Assembly (NCBI GenBank): GCA_000310025.1
Contig: FN649742.1
Location: forward strand, 2,034,239 to 2,088,619
DNA length: 54,381 nucleotides
Direction of reading: 5' to 3'
From: Ectocarpus siliculosus
Lineage: Eukaryota > Sar > Phaeophyceae > Ectocarpales > Ectocarpaceae
Shown: piece by piece, positions 1-28,677 of the stretch
How positions within the stretch are numbered: position 1 is the first letter of the stretch
Layout of the letters: every line of letters starts with the position of its first letter
The notes under the pieces: model-generated
Seen by the model: the letters and a program-made list of their open reading frames with translations, nothing else
Told to the model about the DNA's origin: nothing
Database searches by the model: none
Made by a program: the position numbers and the translations under genes

Positions 1-3000
1 AAGAAGACCACGCACGTCTTGCTCCCGCATTTCTTTCTATCGTTGGATGCCAAGCAGCTAAAGCAGAGGATGCCAGAAAGCGCCTGCTGTACGACGGCTA
101 TCATATCTGCCTGCCTAACTCTGCCCGTCCTTTCGCAAATCGCGAACTTCTACACCCACCCACACCACCCGTCTTTGGCCTGGACAAACTTCGAGACAGG
201 AAAACAGAAATCTCAGCTCTGCGGCAACAAGTAATGGCACACCTCCACTACCACCACCAACAACAACAACAACAACACCACAGCACAGTGGTAGTTGCAA
301 AATTCTGCCGTGCCCTATGTGAGAGCGAAAAGGAAGACTGGTGGAAGTTAGGGAGCAAGGGTCGACACACCATGACAAGGTCGAGTAGTCTACAACCAAT
401 CACCTTGGTGTCGAGAGACGAGGTAGGCTCATCACAGAGGAGGATGGGGGCGTTCTTGAGCATGGCGCGCGCGATTGCCACGCGCTGCTTCTCTCCGCCC
501 GAGATCATCAGGCCGCGCTCGCCGACAACGGTGCCGTAGCCCTTGAGGGGGCGAGAAAGAAAGAGAACGTGTGCTGCGTCAAAAGAGAAGAAAATAGAGG
601 AAAACATGAGGTTTGAGCAGGCAGGAAGCACACCTGAAACAAAGTCAAGCACATGCCTCCAGGGTATGGAGGCGTACCGCGGTCGGGTGTGCTGGCGACG
701 GGCGTAGCGGGCGGCACCGTCCTGGATGCACGGACAGTGCACCAACAGTAGGTATTAGCTGTGACCGACGAAGACGATAAATTCGGCAACAACCATACAA
801 CAAACAGCAACACCCCCCCAAAAAGACGCGAAAAACAAACACAAACAAACGCTCACGGCCGCCCGTGAGATGCCTTCTCTCTCCACAAACGCACCTGCGG
901 CATGCTGGCGATGGAAGAGTCGAGCTGCGCCTTTCTCGCGGCCTCCTCCACCTCCTCCGTCCCGGCGCACAGGTCGCCGTACGCGATGTTGTACCCGATC
1001 GTGTCGTTGAACAGCACTGTGTCCTGCGGAACCACTCCCACCGCCCGCCGAAGGCTCGCTTGGGACACCTCCTTGATGTCTTGCCCGGCGATCTTAATGC
1101 TGTTGTGTTTGTTCGGCCGGGGGGGGGGGGGGGGGGGTCGTCATGCTTTGCATGCCTTAGCTGTTAGACCGTTGACCACGCGTCCGCTAGAGGAAGGGGT
1201 GAGCGGGGGGTGGCATGCGAGTGTTTCCGGTCGGGAGAGGGGAAGCACACGCTCGTGGCCTGCCTTGGCCATTCACCATTGATTGCGCGTCACACCCTGT
1301 CAAGACGGAGGCCCGGTTATCGGGCGCAGATCAGGCCGTTGGGAAAGCGACGAAAGACCTCCCGGCCATGGACCTGCAGGTGGAGGGAGGTGCGGTGTCC
1401 GTGTCTCTGCCGCTCCCAATGGCAGGGCCCCGCCTCCCTTACAGCACCTTGCGTTTACGCAGTGCAGCCAAGCCGCGTGAAAGAAACCGAAGCCTGAGAG
1501 TGCTATATCGCTGAGCTGATAACGTGTCGTGAGTACGAAAGCTAACTTTGGAGTAAATGAAGACTTTGCTATCATAGGAGCCAAACGGGGTGTGTCACTG
1601 TCTGAACCGCTAATTTAGCGAGTGGTGTAAAGGTGAGAGAAGTAAGAGCATACGTGGGTCAGTTGGGTCATCGCCGCATGACCACACCGCACTAATAACT
1701 GCCCGACATGTTGGTAAAACATGTTGGGTTTCATCAACCCAAACGAAAATACCACCCTCTGGAGAGGCCAAGACGGAAAAAAGAAAGCAGCGGGTAGCAG
1801 GTGTTTGCTAGAAAAAAAACACAACAAACGTGGAGCTTCATCGCAGGCATTCAAATCTCGAACACCACGCCACTCAGGCAACAAAGACAAAAAAATGAAA
1901 GCATCACAGCAGTATGAATCCACGACCTGTCTTCCAACACCGACAAAAGACTACAATGGTGTTGTATCGTTACCTCCCGGAGTTGATGTCAAAGAAGCGG
2001 TAGAGGAGGCGCATGATGGTTGACTTGCCGCAGCCGCTGTGCCCCACGATAGCCACGGTCTGGCCAGCAGGAACCTGCATAATCGACGAAAACAAGAGGG
2101 CGTTGGTTGGCAACGACAGACAGACAAAGGGGTCAACAACAGGCCCGGAGTGTTCCAACAAGAGCGTTGCAACATGCTCCACCCATAAGCTTCCGTGTTG
2201 ATTGCGGGGGGTATAGGGCAGCGTTTGAGAAGCGGAAATCGCCCCAAAACTTCTAGAGTCATACGACCACTCACAAAACAAAACAGCAGCAGCAATGTCA
2301 ACGACAACAACAACATCGACAGCAACAAGAACCACTACTACGCAACAACGACGACAAGGATGGAACAATAACGACGACAACCTCGATGGCAACCGACAGA
2401 CAATCAACACCTCGTGTAACAACACAACACTACAACTCCACATATAACACAGTAACAACAACAAGACAACAACATGCAACAAATCACGACATCTACCACA
2501 CGAATTCGTGTTCGCTTGCCTCGAACGTGAGTCCCTTGAGGATCTCACGGTCGGGCCCGTAGCCGAAGCGAACGTCTGTGAAAGAGATGCCCCCGACATC
2601 TGCGTTGACCAGCTCCGCCGCGCCTTCCCGGTCGGTCACCTTGAAATAAAAAAAGGGGTGGAAACGAACGGATAGAAGACAACCACATCTTTGACAACCG
2701 GGGTGAGACTCACGACGACAGCCAGTTTGTCGCACCATATTTTGAGGCCATGAAGCACGGGGACAGAGTCACCAGGGGGGGAACCATTCAGTTTGGTGGG
2801 TTATTTTTTTCTGGGCGTCACACAGTCACCAGTCATTCCCATGGCTGATTTTTTCCGTGGCAGGTGCGCCAGTCAGCCAGGGAGGGTGTGCGTGTGGGTC
2901 GGGTTGTGCCGACCCCGAGCCGTCGTCAAAATTCGATCGCAGAGAGCGAACAATGGTTGGTGTCTTTTGTCGAAAGAAGCGACATCCCGACGTCATCATT

Positions 3001-6000
3001 CAAGTTAAGTTAATTACGTATTCAAAATGTAAATGAAAGACATTATCCGCGCTGTTTGATCAAAGTAAATCAATGGGCCTTGTATCCAAAAAAAATACGT
3101 GTTTCTGGTTTTGTTGGGGGAGCGAGCGACACGTGTTTGCTTTGAGGGAGGACGAGGTGGGTAGAGGAAAGAGGTGGCATTGCGGCCACCTGTCCATTCA
3201 ATACAAGCAGCACAACATACCGCTTGTAGCGAAGATCGATGGGATCAAACAGAAGCAAGCCTTGAGGTCAGCATAGATTTGTGTTGTAAATGCTGGTGGC
3301 ACGTACATGAAGACGTGAAATCTGCGTACATGTACAGCACAGAAAATTGGCACAGCGTGTTCGCTAACACGAAATAGTCGCACGCGTGCGGGCAGCGGCT
3401 GAGGTCTTCGTTCTTTCTCTCGCCCCTCGGCAGGTAAAATGATCCCTTCGAGAACAACAACACTATTAATAGACGTCATGACGTCATGCTCCCCCTACGT
3501 GTGCTTTCTTGCCCTTGGACGGTATTTTCTTGCTCTTTCTTTTAATTTGTCTTACGGGCTCTCGTCCTTTTCCCGACTTGCTGTCGTTTCCCGAGCTCTT
3601 TCTGTCGGCCGGCCTGCTCATGTCTCCTGCAAATGACAGGGTAAGTCACTATTTTCATGCTTATCTACCGTGTGTATGCTTGAGGTGGCGTCCTAGCTCA
3701 CTTCGCTCCGTGGGGGGTATTTCCTGCACACCAGAGTGGTTGGTCCCTGAAAGGCTGGATAGTGTCAAGGGTTTTGAACCGGCACGCTTGAATATTACAC
3801 CCGTGTCACACAACCGGCCATCACTTCAGGCGGCCTTGCACTTGCACAGCGACCAACCACTATTCACCGCAGTCTCTTTCGGGGGGGGGGCGTGCACGGT
3901 AGCTTTATCCTTCTGACCTTGTCAAGGGTTCTCTCTACTCGTGGCAAGGTTCTGTACCTGGGGGACCGTGTCGGATATCTTGAACATGGCCGTCATATCG
4001 ATCAACGCCTGCCGGACCTCGCGGTACGTGCTCCCGACGAAGCCCAGGGGGATAGCCAGCTGGAAGAGGAGGCCGTTCACCAGGACAAGGTCGCCCACCG
4101 TGGAGTGCCCGGCCGCTGACAACGCAGAACAAATAAGAAAGGGTAACAACAGAAACAACTGGGACAAAAAACATGAAAACGTAACATGACTTCCCCGTTC
4201 AAGTCAACACCACCCTCTCGAAACGCTTTTCCCATTGACGTGTTTACACGTTGGTTCTCTCCAAAGAGCTGCCATCGCCGCTGTTTCGTGACAATGAAAG
4301 GAAGGTTGTGTGCATCAAATCCCTGGCCTGTTCTGCCTCACCCATTGTCATGGACGGGTCAGGCCCAAAACACAACTCTTGTCCCTCCCTCCCTCCCTCC
4401 CTCCCCCCTTTCTCGCATTCATGTTTCCTGACGTGCGCCAGCAAAACCTAGGGCCAAAAAAGATAAAAACAACAAAAAAGACAAAAACGACTGTACGCGT
4501 GTTGCCCCCTCTCCCCCCCCCCCCCCTCCCTGTCTTTCTCCCTCTTGTCTCACCTATGTCGGAGGCGGCCAGGGCCATGATGGCCGTGAGACCGGTGCTG
4601 AAGATCACGTGCTGGCCCACGTTGAGCATGCTGAGCGAGGTCTGCGTCTTGACGGACGCCTCCTGGAAACCCTTGAGGGACTCATCGTAGCGGGACGCCT
4701 CGTGGGCCTCGTTGTTGAAGTACTTGACGGTTTCATAGTTCACTAGGGAGTCGGTCACCTTGTTTTCAGAACAAGCCGGGTAAGTTCGAAGGTCCGTGGG
4801 GTAAAGAAAGTTGTTAATACCACCAGGGCCGTGCATATGGAGCGTGCACTTTTCCGTGCGAGCCCTCCAATTCTCTGCGAACGAGGGTGGGACCGAGCAC
4901 GGGGGGGGGGTCGCCGACCAAGATAGGCAAGAAAGATGGGGGCGCCCTGAGGTGTGTTGGGGGGGTGAGCTACGCATACAACACCTCTGCAAACCGTTCT
5001 CGCGGGGGCTTGCGCTGTGTCCGATCGATCGATGGACACATAGACATAAACGGCACTGTCAAGGGAGGCGCGTTACGGTATATGCGGGCGGGAACCAGAT
5101 ACGCGCACTGCCTAACGCGATATCTTAGGCAAGTGGCGCCGGTAGACTAACACTACCGATCAAATCCACAGGAACGACCTCGTCTGTCAAGCCTTTAGCG
5201 ATGACCATCGGACACCGGCGGTTCTACATGAAATAGGGTCCCAACCAGTGAGACTCCTGAAAAGTACGCTAGCGCCAAGTTTGTAATTTTTTGCTTTCCC
5301 GCAAAACTTAACGTCCTTGGGGCTCACAGGCGACGGGTGTGCATCCCAACACAATAAGGCTATAGAGTGCCTCTTGTATGCCTTACGAACTGCCCCCCTC
5401 ACCGAGACCAAGCAAACGGTGCGATGTCTACACAGTCACACACGAACGGCATGTAGAATCGTGATATGTAGCGCGTGGCAGGACAGGAGGGCGTATTTTC
5501 CGCCGCGTAGGACGAACAACAGCAGGACGGGAGTTTTTTTTGCAGTCAATTTTAAAACTTGGCTATTGCACATCCCCCGTTCCCCTTTTCGGAAAGCCTT
5601 TTGGGAGACTCTCGAGAGACTGACACAAAAGGCCGCCATGCCAGACGAGACGAGACCAACTGGCCTACCTTTGCGCTAGCCTCGTTCTCCTGGGCTATCA
5701 TCTGCTTCCGAAACTTGGTCCTCCACTGCGTGATGCCGAAGGTGTAGGCGGAGTACGTCACGATGGTAGAGCAGCAGACGGCCGAGTACTTCCAGGAGGC
5801 CTGGCTCGCTAGGATGCCCGAAACCAAGCCTGTCACAAGCGGTGGAGATGATGATCGTTGTATAAGTTGTTGTAGTTCTTGTCGTCTTGGGTCTACGGTT
5901 TCAATCATCATGGTACAAAACTCTAGACGCCTGGCGCCACAATACACAATGCCACGCGCGGTTGCTGCTGTTGTATCATCGTCATGGTGATGTGACGTCA

Positions 6001-9000
6001 TCACCGGGAAAAAAAAAATGGCACATGGGAATGTCACTAACGACCAAGAACTACATGCCACATGACGGCAGCAGGTCCCCCCCGTATCATAGAAAACAAA
6101 GGTTTGTGCCTTAGTCGCGCTGCTTCCTGCCTGCACACAAATGTATGCCTCTCCCTCATGAAATCGTAGACGTATTTAGCGTTCTTTGACAATACACAGA
6201 CGAGTGGGCACCCCGTACCTCTCTCTCAACCTACATACCGGTGGTGCGTACCTACCACACAAGAGCCTTGGAATAATAAAAAATGAAGGCTGTGCATACA
6301 TACTGTCGGGCCCAGATCGGTCTTCGACGCATACAAATTTCAAACACAAGCCCCGTGTACAGCTAGTGGAGTGTGAAGGGAAGCTTGCTTGCCGCCGAAC
6401 TCACTGATCTCGACGATTGTAGGGAGCACGTTGAACAGCATCGCAGACAACGTGTACTGGATGGACCGACCTGGAACGATCAAGGGAGCGAAAAATAAAC
6501 ACAAAAGTCAACGAAAAAAACAAATCGGAGGAGTCTTGAGACGTTTCGAAGCGACAAAGCAGGGGACAGACAGACCGAACCAACCGACAGGCGGTCCTGC
6601 AAAAAACTAACAAAAGAGCGTCAGAAATGGCACAATTGTACTCCTACACAACAAACGAAATTGCAAGGAGGTTTATGCCGATTGGCGAAGGGAGGCAGGC
6701 ACGGAGGCACGGGGCGTAAGGGTGGGAGCACGAACAGTGACAGCAGCAGGGGCAGGGAGAACGCCCAAAGCAACCCCACGGTCCTGCTGCCGCTACTGCT
6801 GCCGCTACTACTACTGCGGTGCTGGCGGCGGCGTCCGTCTTCTGGCTAAAAAAACATTAGAGCGTCCGCAGTGGCGTTAAAGCCGACTGAAGCCTCAGTC
6901 CAGCTCAGCTCAGCTCAGTTTCAGCGCGGCTCCACTCTGCTCTGCTCTGCTCTGCTCTGCTCTGCTCTGCTCTGCTCTGCTCTGTTCTCTCACCACCGCG
7001 GTCTATGATTCTGCTAACGGTGCCCGTGTTCTTCTCGAGGTGGTACTTCAAGCCCAGGTCGTGCAGGTGCTCGAAAACGTCTCGACCCACTCGTCGGATC
7101 GCTCGCTGGGCAACCACCGCGAAGACGACGTTCCTCAACTGGAACAAACGAACATGGGGGGGGGGGGTGGGGGGGGCATCCACCATTCACTGAAAAAATG
7201 GAGCGGAGTAGGGGTGGGGGGACATTGAAAAGTTGGAAGATGGCAAGGGATAGGGCCACAACCGCCACTGTACTCGGCTGGAACTTATCGCGGGATGGCA
7301 AAGGGGTTTGCGGAGGGCAGTATCGGGGGGACAAACGGGGAGATGGGGGATCGATAGAGAGCTCAAGATGGAGGAACGAAGATAAACTCCGGTATCTAGC
7401 AACGGTGAACAGCACCCAACTGCATTGTTGGTGCTCAAAGTCGTAACATGATAATCATCGAAATCATCTAATCATGCATGATACAAGCAACTCATTTCAC
7501 GGCGGCGGCATCGGGGGCAGCAGCAACGACCACCTCTCTCGACGACCCGTGCCAAAACCTTGCTTGCACACAAAAAAGTACCACCCAATGGCAGCAGCCG
7601 AAACTCGAAACCAAAAGCCTCGGCAACAGAACACCGACCGTAGAGGCAGCAACAGCAGCAGCAGCCGCAGCAGGAGTAGCAGCAGCAGGAGCAGCAGCAG
7701 CAGCCGCAGCAGCAGCCGCAGCGGCAGCCAACACCAATAAACACAATGAAATCCCAGCCCCCGGCACAGCGGCCCTCGCGCCCATCACCACCAGCACAAG
7801 AAACTCGCAAAACACGCGCCACGCACCTCCTGCGCGCCCGAAGCGGTGCTGCGCGCGATCCCGTACCCCAGGACCATCGACACAGGGACCGCGACGGCTG
7901 CTTCGGGGGACACCCCGCCAGCGACCACAGCGTCGCCGGTCGCCGCCGCCGCCGCTGCCGCCACCCGAGACGTCTCGCCCAGGGTGTCCACCAAGCCTTT
8001 GAAGATGAAGGGTACCTGTTCAACGTGCATGGGGACGACAGGTGACACGTTGCTGCTGGTGCGCCGCTGCACTGCTGTTACGCCGTCAAAAGAGCCGGCA
8101 GGTTGACAACGGTGGCATGTGTACGAGGACCAGGGGATCTGCCATGAATGCCCCTGGCACAAAGGGGCGGGGGGTGATGCGAGGGTGCTGATTCGCCGCT
8201 GAGTAATTAATTCCTCGGCACTATGGGGGACAGCAGGGAGAAACGGGGCAGTGCGCATGTTGATTGGTTCGCTGACACCTGGGCAGCTTCACGGCCTTGC
8301 GGTTTCAATGTATATGCCAAACGCAAAGGAAAAACGAGGGCTCGGAAACTTTCCCCTGGAGTTGGATTGGAACGCAAGAGGAACCGACGCGGTTTCTAGT
8401 TTAATTGTGGCCGAAACCACGCGCTCTGTCTAACGTATCATGTGCGCACATCTGCAAACGGTTTCCTCCACGGCATTTCCTTCTGCCGCTCCTGAAAGAA
8501 CGCCCTGAACATATCTATGTCGCAAGGGGACGAGAGCCGTGGGCGTAGAACGAACAGGGTAGACCCACAAAAACGCCCCCTTCGCCGTGCTCCCTTCACA
8601 CCAAGGTTCATACAGCGAACGCAGCACAACACGGATTTGCGCGTTCTTTTTCACTCCCCGCTCTTCGCCTCGTTTCCCCCCTACAATCCTTGCTTGTGCT
8701 GAGCAGCAAAACTCGACAACCACGGCCATTCCACTCCCATTTTCGTACGCCCCTTCTCCTCTCCTCTCCATCTCCCAAGGGATATCCGGTCAATGGTCAG
8801 ACGACCACGCGAAGGGTCGCCAACAGAGGAGTGCATAAGTACCCCCCGTCTACCCCCTTGCCCGCACATATATATGCCGCACCAAGCCAATTGTTCATGA
8901 GGTACATCAAATTGCATTCTCTGCAATGTGGTGCCACTCCCATGTTTCCACCCTCAGACGTAGCAGAGATGTATTGCATGCTGATGCGCGCGCGTCACCT

Positions 9001-9666
9001 GAATGGTGACGAGCTTGGCGCCCAGCAGCAGCGCCAGTGATCCCACTACCCGCGCCTTGATGCTCACGTGGTCCGCCTTTGTTGTCATTGAGAAAGAAGA
9101 CGACAGGGTGAGCACCGAGGGGGGGGGGGCGGGGGGTCACTTGCCTATTGGCCACGCATCAGCCCTTTCGAGCACCGTTCCTCCACCTTACAGAGACCTA
9201 TCCAAAGCTTTTGGCGTCTCTCGACTCTCGATATCTTTCCAAGAAGCGACGGTCTCGGTTACACGTAAAAAAAAAAAAAAATCTCAAGACTGCACACACA
9301 GAGCCGCACGACCAGACGTCCCCCCCCCCCCCTTGTTTCCAAAGCCACAACACCCCCCCCTCGCACTGCTGTGTACTCGCACCTGGAGCTCCTTGCTCGG
9401 CCACAGGTGTGTCGCCAGGGTCCTCAGGATGCGCTTGGCGTTATCCCGCTCGGAAGCCTCCTCCGCTTCCTCCGTCCTCTTGACCGCCGGCGCGATCGAC
9501 GGGGCCGTCGCCCGACACGCCCCTCGCCCGCCCAGCGGCGGCTGTCCCTGGTCCCCCGTCCCCGCTGCCGGGTGCCGCCGCTTTCGTTCGCCGTTTCCAC
9601 CAGATCTGTCGTCGGCGTCGGCACCGCCGGTGCCTGTGCTTGATGTCATGTGTCGACTGCTAGCTC
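1..9666 (-). CDS. ATM1: ATM1/ABCB7-type mitochondrial ABC half-transporter (partial, 13 exons visible)
   Basis: Family role: homodimeric exporter of the inner mitochondrial membrane, sending a glutathione-linked sulfur species out for cytosolic Fe-S assembly. Exons in transcript order: 9383-9666, 8999-9076, 7827-8015, 6994-7138, 6405-6470, 5669-5829, 4554-4758, 3958-4115, 2502-2639, 1974-2074, 895-1099, 404-541, 1-110. All internal junctions are GT-AG and phases agree. Seen: an ATM1-like membrane domain ([47 protein letters not shown]), Walker [11 protein letters not shown]-loop region [13 protein letters not shown], signature ISGGEKQR, Walker B ILLCDEP and D-loop SSLD. About 650 residues are visible. 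The edge exon ends just before the expected H-loop (CGSKTCVVF), so the C-terminus is outside. The first exon with the mitochondrial presequence was not found; the ATG at 9649 is an in-frame fallback. Odd: an Ala-rich insertion in the exon at 7827-8015. Confidence 0.93.
1119..1230 (+). repeat. Poly-G plus tRNA-like repeat, copy 1
   Basis: A run of about 19 G is followed by a segment containing GCATGCCTTAGC, GTTAGACC and TTGACCACGCGTCC. The same order recurs at 15305 and 21389. The TAG..GTTAGA stretch looks like a tRNA D-arm/A-box, suggesting a tRNA-derived SINE head or the tail of another element. It lies in the intron between the Walker A exon and the following exon of the ABC gene. Strand is given for the A-box reading direction; the true orientation is not established. 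Confidence 0.6.
2640..3957 (-). other. Long intron of the ABC transporter gene
   Basis: Intron between the exon with motif [13 protein letters not shown] and the first nucleotide-binding-domain exon. No protein-like reading, RNA gene or recognisable repeat was seen in it, apart from a run of ten G near 3885. Confidence 0.7.
6900..6985. repeat. Pentanucleotide microsatellite (TCTGC)n with short CAGCT run
   Basis: About ten tandem TCTGC units end at 6985, preceded by about three CAGCT units at 6900-6918. On the minus strand the array starts only a few bases after the GTGAGA donor of the 6994-7138 exon of the ABC gene, so the intron begins with repeated CAGAG. Confidence 0.9.
7640..7735. repeat. 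GCA/GCC trinucleotide-rich tract
   Basis: A degenerate CAG/CCG-type trinucleotide run inside an ABC gene intron. It gives long Ala, Ser or Gln readings in several frames, none with other protein-like sequence, so it is treated as a simple repeat. Confidence 0.85.
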
Positions 9667-12207
9667 TGTGGGGCGAGTCGGGTATGTACCAACAAGGGGG
9701 TGGGGGAGGCATGCCGAGGCGCACACAGGAAAAAAAAGGCACTTTTGTGTTCAGCCGCCATGGGATTTGGAATGCCGCTCGAGTCCATCCGGGTAAAATG
9801 TCACCCCCCTCTCAGCACCGTCTTCGCAACAGCGAAACACCAACACTTATTCTAGATAGAAAAATGTAATCCAGTAGATGCATGCGCTGTATGACGTGGA
9901 CTATGGTGTGTCCTTTGGTCATGCGTGGTGTGTACACACACCAAACTTTGACGGGCCATATTTCGCCACAAAAATGTTTTTTGGAACAAACAAAAAAATG
10001 GTGTCCGGGGTGCAGGTCCAATTCGTCCGAATCCGTTGAGTTTTTTCGAATTCTATCGATACATTCCTCCCCAAAAAACGAAACTCTGAGGTAAACTGGA
10101 ACGCGATGTTTCGCCCATTTTTCATTAGCGTATCAGCGAAAAAACACTGAGAGGGGTCCTCGTGAGCGCCACGCTCAAATTGGTCTGAAAAAAAAAATCG
10201 GACCTCATATTCGACAAAACAAAACCAAGCGAAACCTTTAAAAAAACCTCGACGAAATCGCGATTTTCTCGCCAACCAAAGAAAAGAAAGGTTCCATCAA
10301 ACGATTCGCTTGAAACAGAGCTTTCTTACCATGTAAGGTACGTCACCGGTGGGTATGTCAGTCACTCGGAATCAATCCCAGAGTGATCCTGGGAGATGGT
10401 GGCAAGATTTAACAGGATGGACTCCATACTAGGAAAATTAAGCCAATTCGTTGCGACACAAAAATCGAAAAAAAGTGGTGCCACGCCACAGGTCGGCGCT
10501 GCTTTGTGTACGGCCGACATGTCCAGAGGCCTCCGTCCACGTGGGACCAACAACAGGCGTCCGATCGCCGCTTCAGATGGCGCGAGGGTGAGCAGAACTC
10601 TGCTGGCGAAACGACGATCAAGAGTAGTATACAGTTGTCAATGACGGAAGATGTTTGTGTTCGGCACTCAACACCTATCAATAGTAACAAGTCGCGGGCC
10701 AGAGAGAGAGAGATCAGTGAAGTGCTGTCAAGCTGCGGGGGAGCTCGTCGAGGATGTCACACTCCCGAAAGAGGGCATCACAGACGTGCGTCCCTCGGCG
10801 GGAAAACAGCGGCAAGCTGTGTGCACTCTCGCACACAGCAGTAGTTGGCAAAGGCCGACTTTATTGAGTCGCACCCGTGCATGCATGTAACAGCAGTAGT
10901 GGTTCAGAACCTCGTAACCTTCTGGCGCTTGGACGTGGGTTCGAATCTCGGTGCAGTCACGCAAACTGGGGTGTTTTTCTCACAACATGCCCAAACATTT
11001 CGTGTGTGTACGTAACATCTCGACTTCACGGTCGACGAGGCAAAGGAACGGCTGAATCCTTCTCGAGATAGAAATCAAGGCAATCACCGCACAAGAAGGG
11101 CGGAGACAGCAACTCTTCGTGTGTGTTTTCCTGCTGTGTGACCCCGGCTGGTGCTTCCAGAACTGTGCCGAAAGGTGTGAGGAACCGACGTCCACAATGA
11201 ACGGGATGATGACAAAATAAAAAGACGAGGTTTACGTTGACGTCCATCATTTGTGGTGCTCAGAGACAGAGTGCCGGAGGTCTCTTTCGCTTGTCGGCTT
11301 CAATCCCGGTGTATAGCGCTGGATCCTGACAATGCACAGGACACAAGCGTCTGCCTAGACGCACCATAAATTATTAGAACAATCCAGAGGCAGCACTCTT
11401 GCAGCGGGCGAGAGAAGGAAACCATGCCCTGCCCATATACGAACCATTCAATCATCCCTCCCCATCGATGTTGCCGTGTGGTCTTTAGAAGAACACAAGA
11501 ACCCAGTGATGTATCGGGGGAATTCCACAACCCCCCAGGCCGCTCAGGCGCCGGTGAATGGGTGCTGAGGCCTTCAAACGGTAAGAAGCGAGGATCAAGC
11601 TACTGGTGTTGCTGTCTTGTGTACATCGCAATGCACACGCAAACACGCCCACGCTAAAGAGGTCTACTGCAGGGAAAAAAATGCTGAAAGTACGCGACAA
11701 CGCGGGGCTTGCTACAGCAGCAGTAGAGATGGCTTCCTGTAGTGTGCTTTTGCAAGATCTCTTATCCGGAGGACGGATCGTTCTTCCAGCCTCCTTCACA
11801 GCCCCCGTGTCAAGGGAACCTGTGGACTGGAAAGCGTTCCACACACCAACGTGTTCGCCGCCCCGATGATCACCGCATGTGACGTCCGTTCATTCGTCAG
11901 CCGAATACGTGCGACGCCCGATGCTATTTCAGTGATATACACACAACCACCGCCCTGCTAATAATTAAAACCACACAAGGCGGTACGCACCCATATCCAA
12001 GGAGGGAGCCATCGAAGCGTGGGTGGATGTTCGCAGCAGTGGCACCTGCGACCGCTGGCCCGCCCCCGTCGCAACGGTTGTCGGGCAATCGTCGTCGCCC
12101 CTGCTCCCGGTGGGGACGCTGCGATTCTCCGCGCAACGGCACCGCTGTCGATTTCAAGGCCGAAAAGCGCTGGTGCTGTGGACCGGGCTCAGAGGAGATG
12201 CTGCTTC
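9667..12207. other. Region between the ABC transporter and MLO-like genes
   Basis: This stretch must hold the 5' end of the ABC gene and the 3' flank of the MLO-like gene, both on the minus strand. On the minus strand near 10520-10640 an Arg-rich reading (FASRVLLTLAP, LLLVPRGRRPLD) resembles a mitochondrial presequence. It has no upstream ATG and no donor of the right phase, so it is not called as an exon. A Phe/Lys-rich open stretch at 9919-10275 (minus) matches nothing I know. A tRNA-like segment lies at 10885-10965. Confidence 0.6.
10885..10965 (+). repeat. tRNA-like segment with Pol III B-box (possible SINE or tRNA pseudogene)
   Basis: GTAGTGGTTCAGAACC resembles a tRNA D-arm, and GGGTTCGAATCTC 40-50 bases downstream matches the B-box/T-loop consensus. 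No convincing acceptor stem or anticodon stem closes around it, so it is not a functional tRNA. It could be a decayed tRNA or the head of a tRNA-derived SINE. Confidence 0.4.

Positions 12208-28677
<16,470 letters not shown>

Noticed and set aside
9003-9869. 288-codon open frame on the plus strand
   Set aside because: Overlaps well-supported ABC transporter exons on the other strand and has no protein-like features.
9919-10275. 118-codon Phe/Lys-rich open frame on the minus strand
   Set aside because: Starts with TTG rather than ATG, low-complexity residues, no similarity I recognise; left as unknown sequence.
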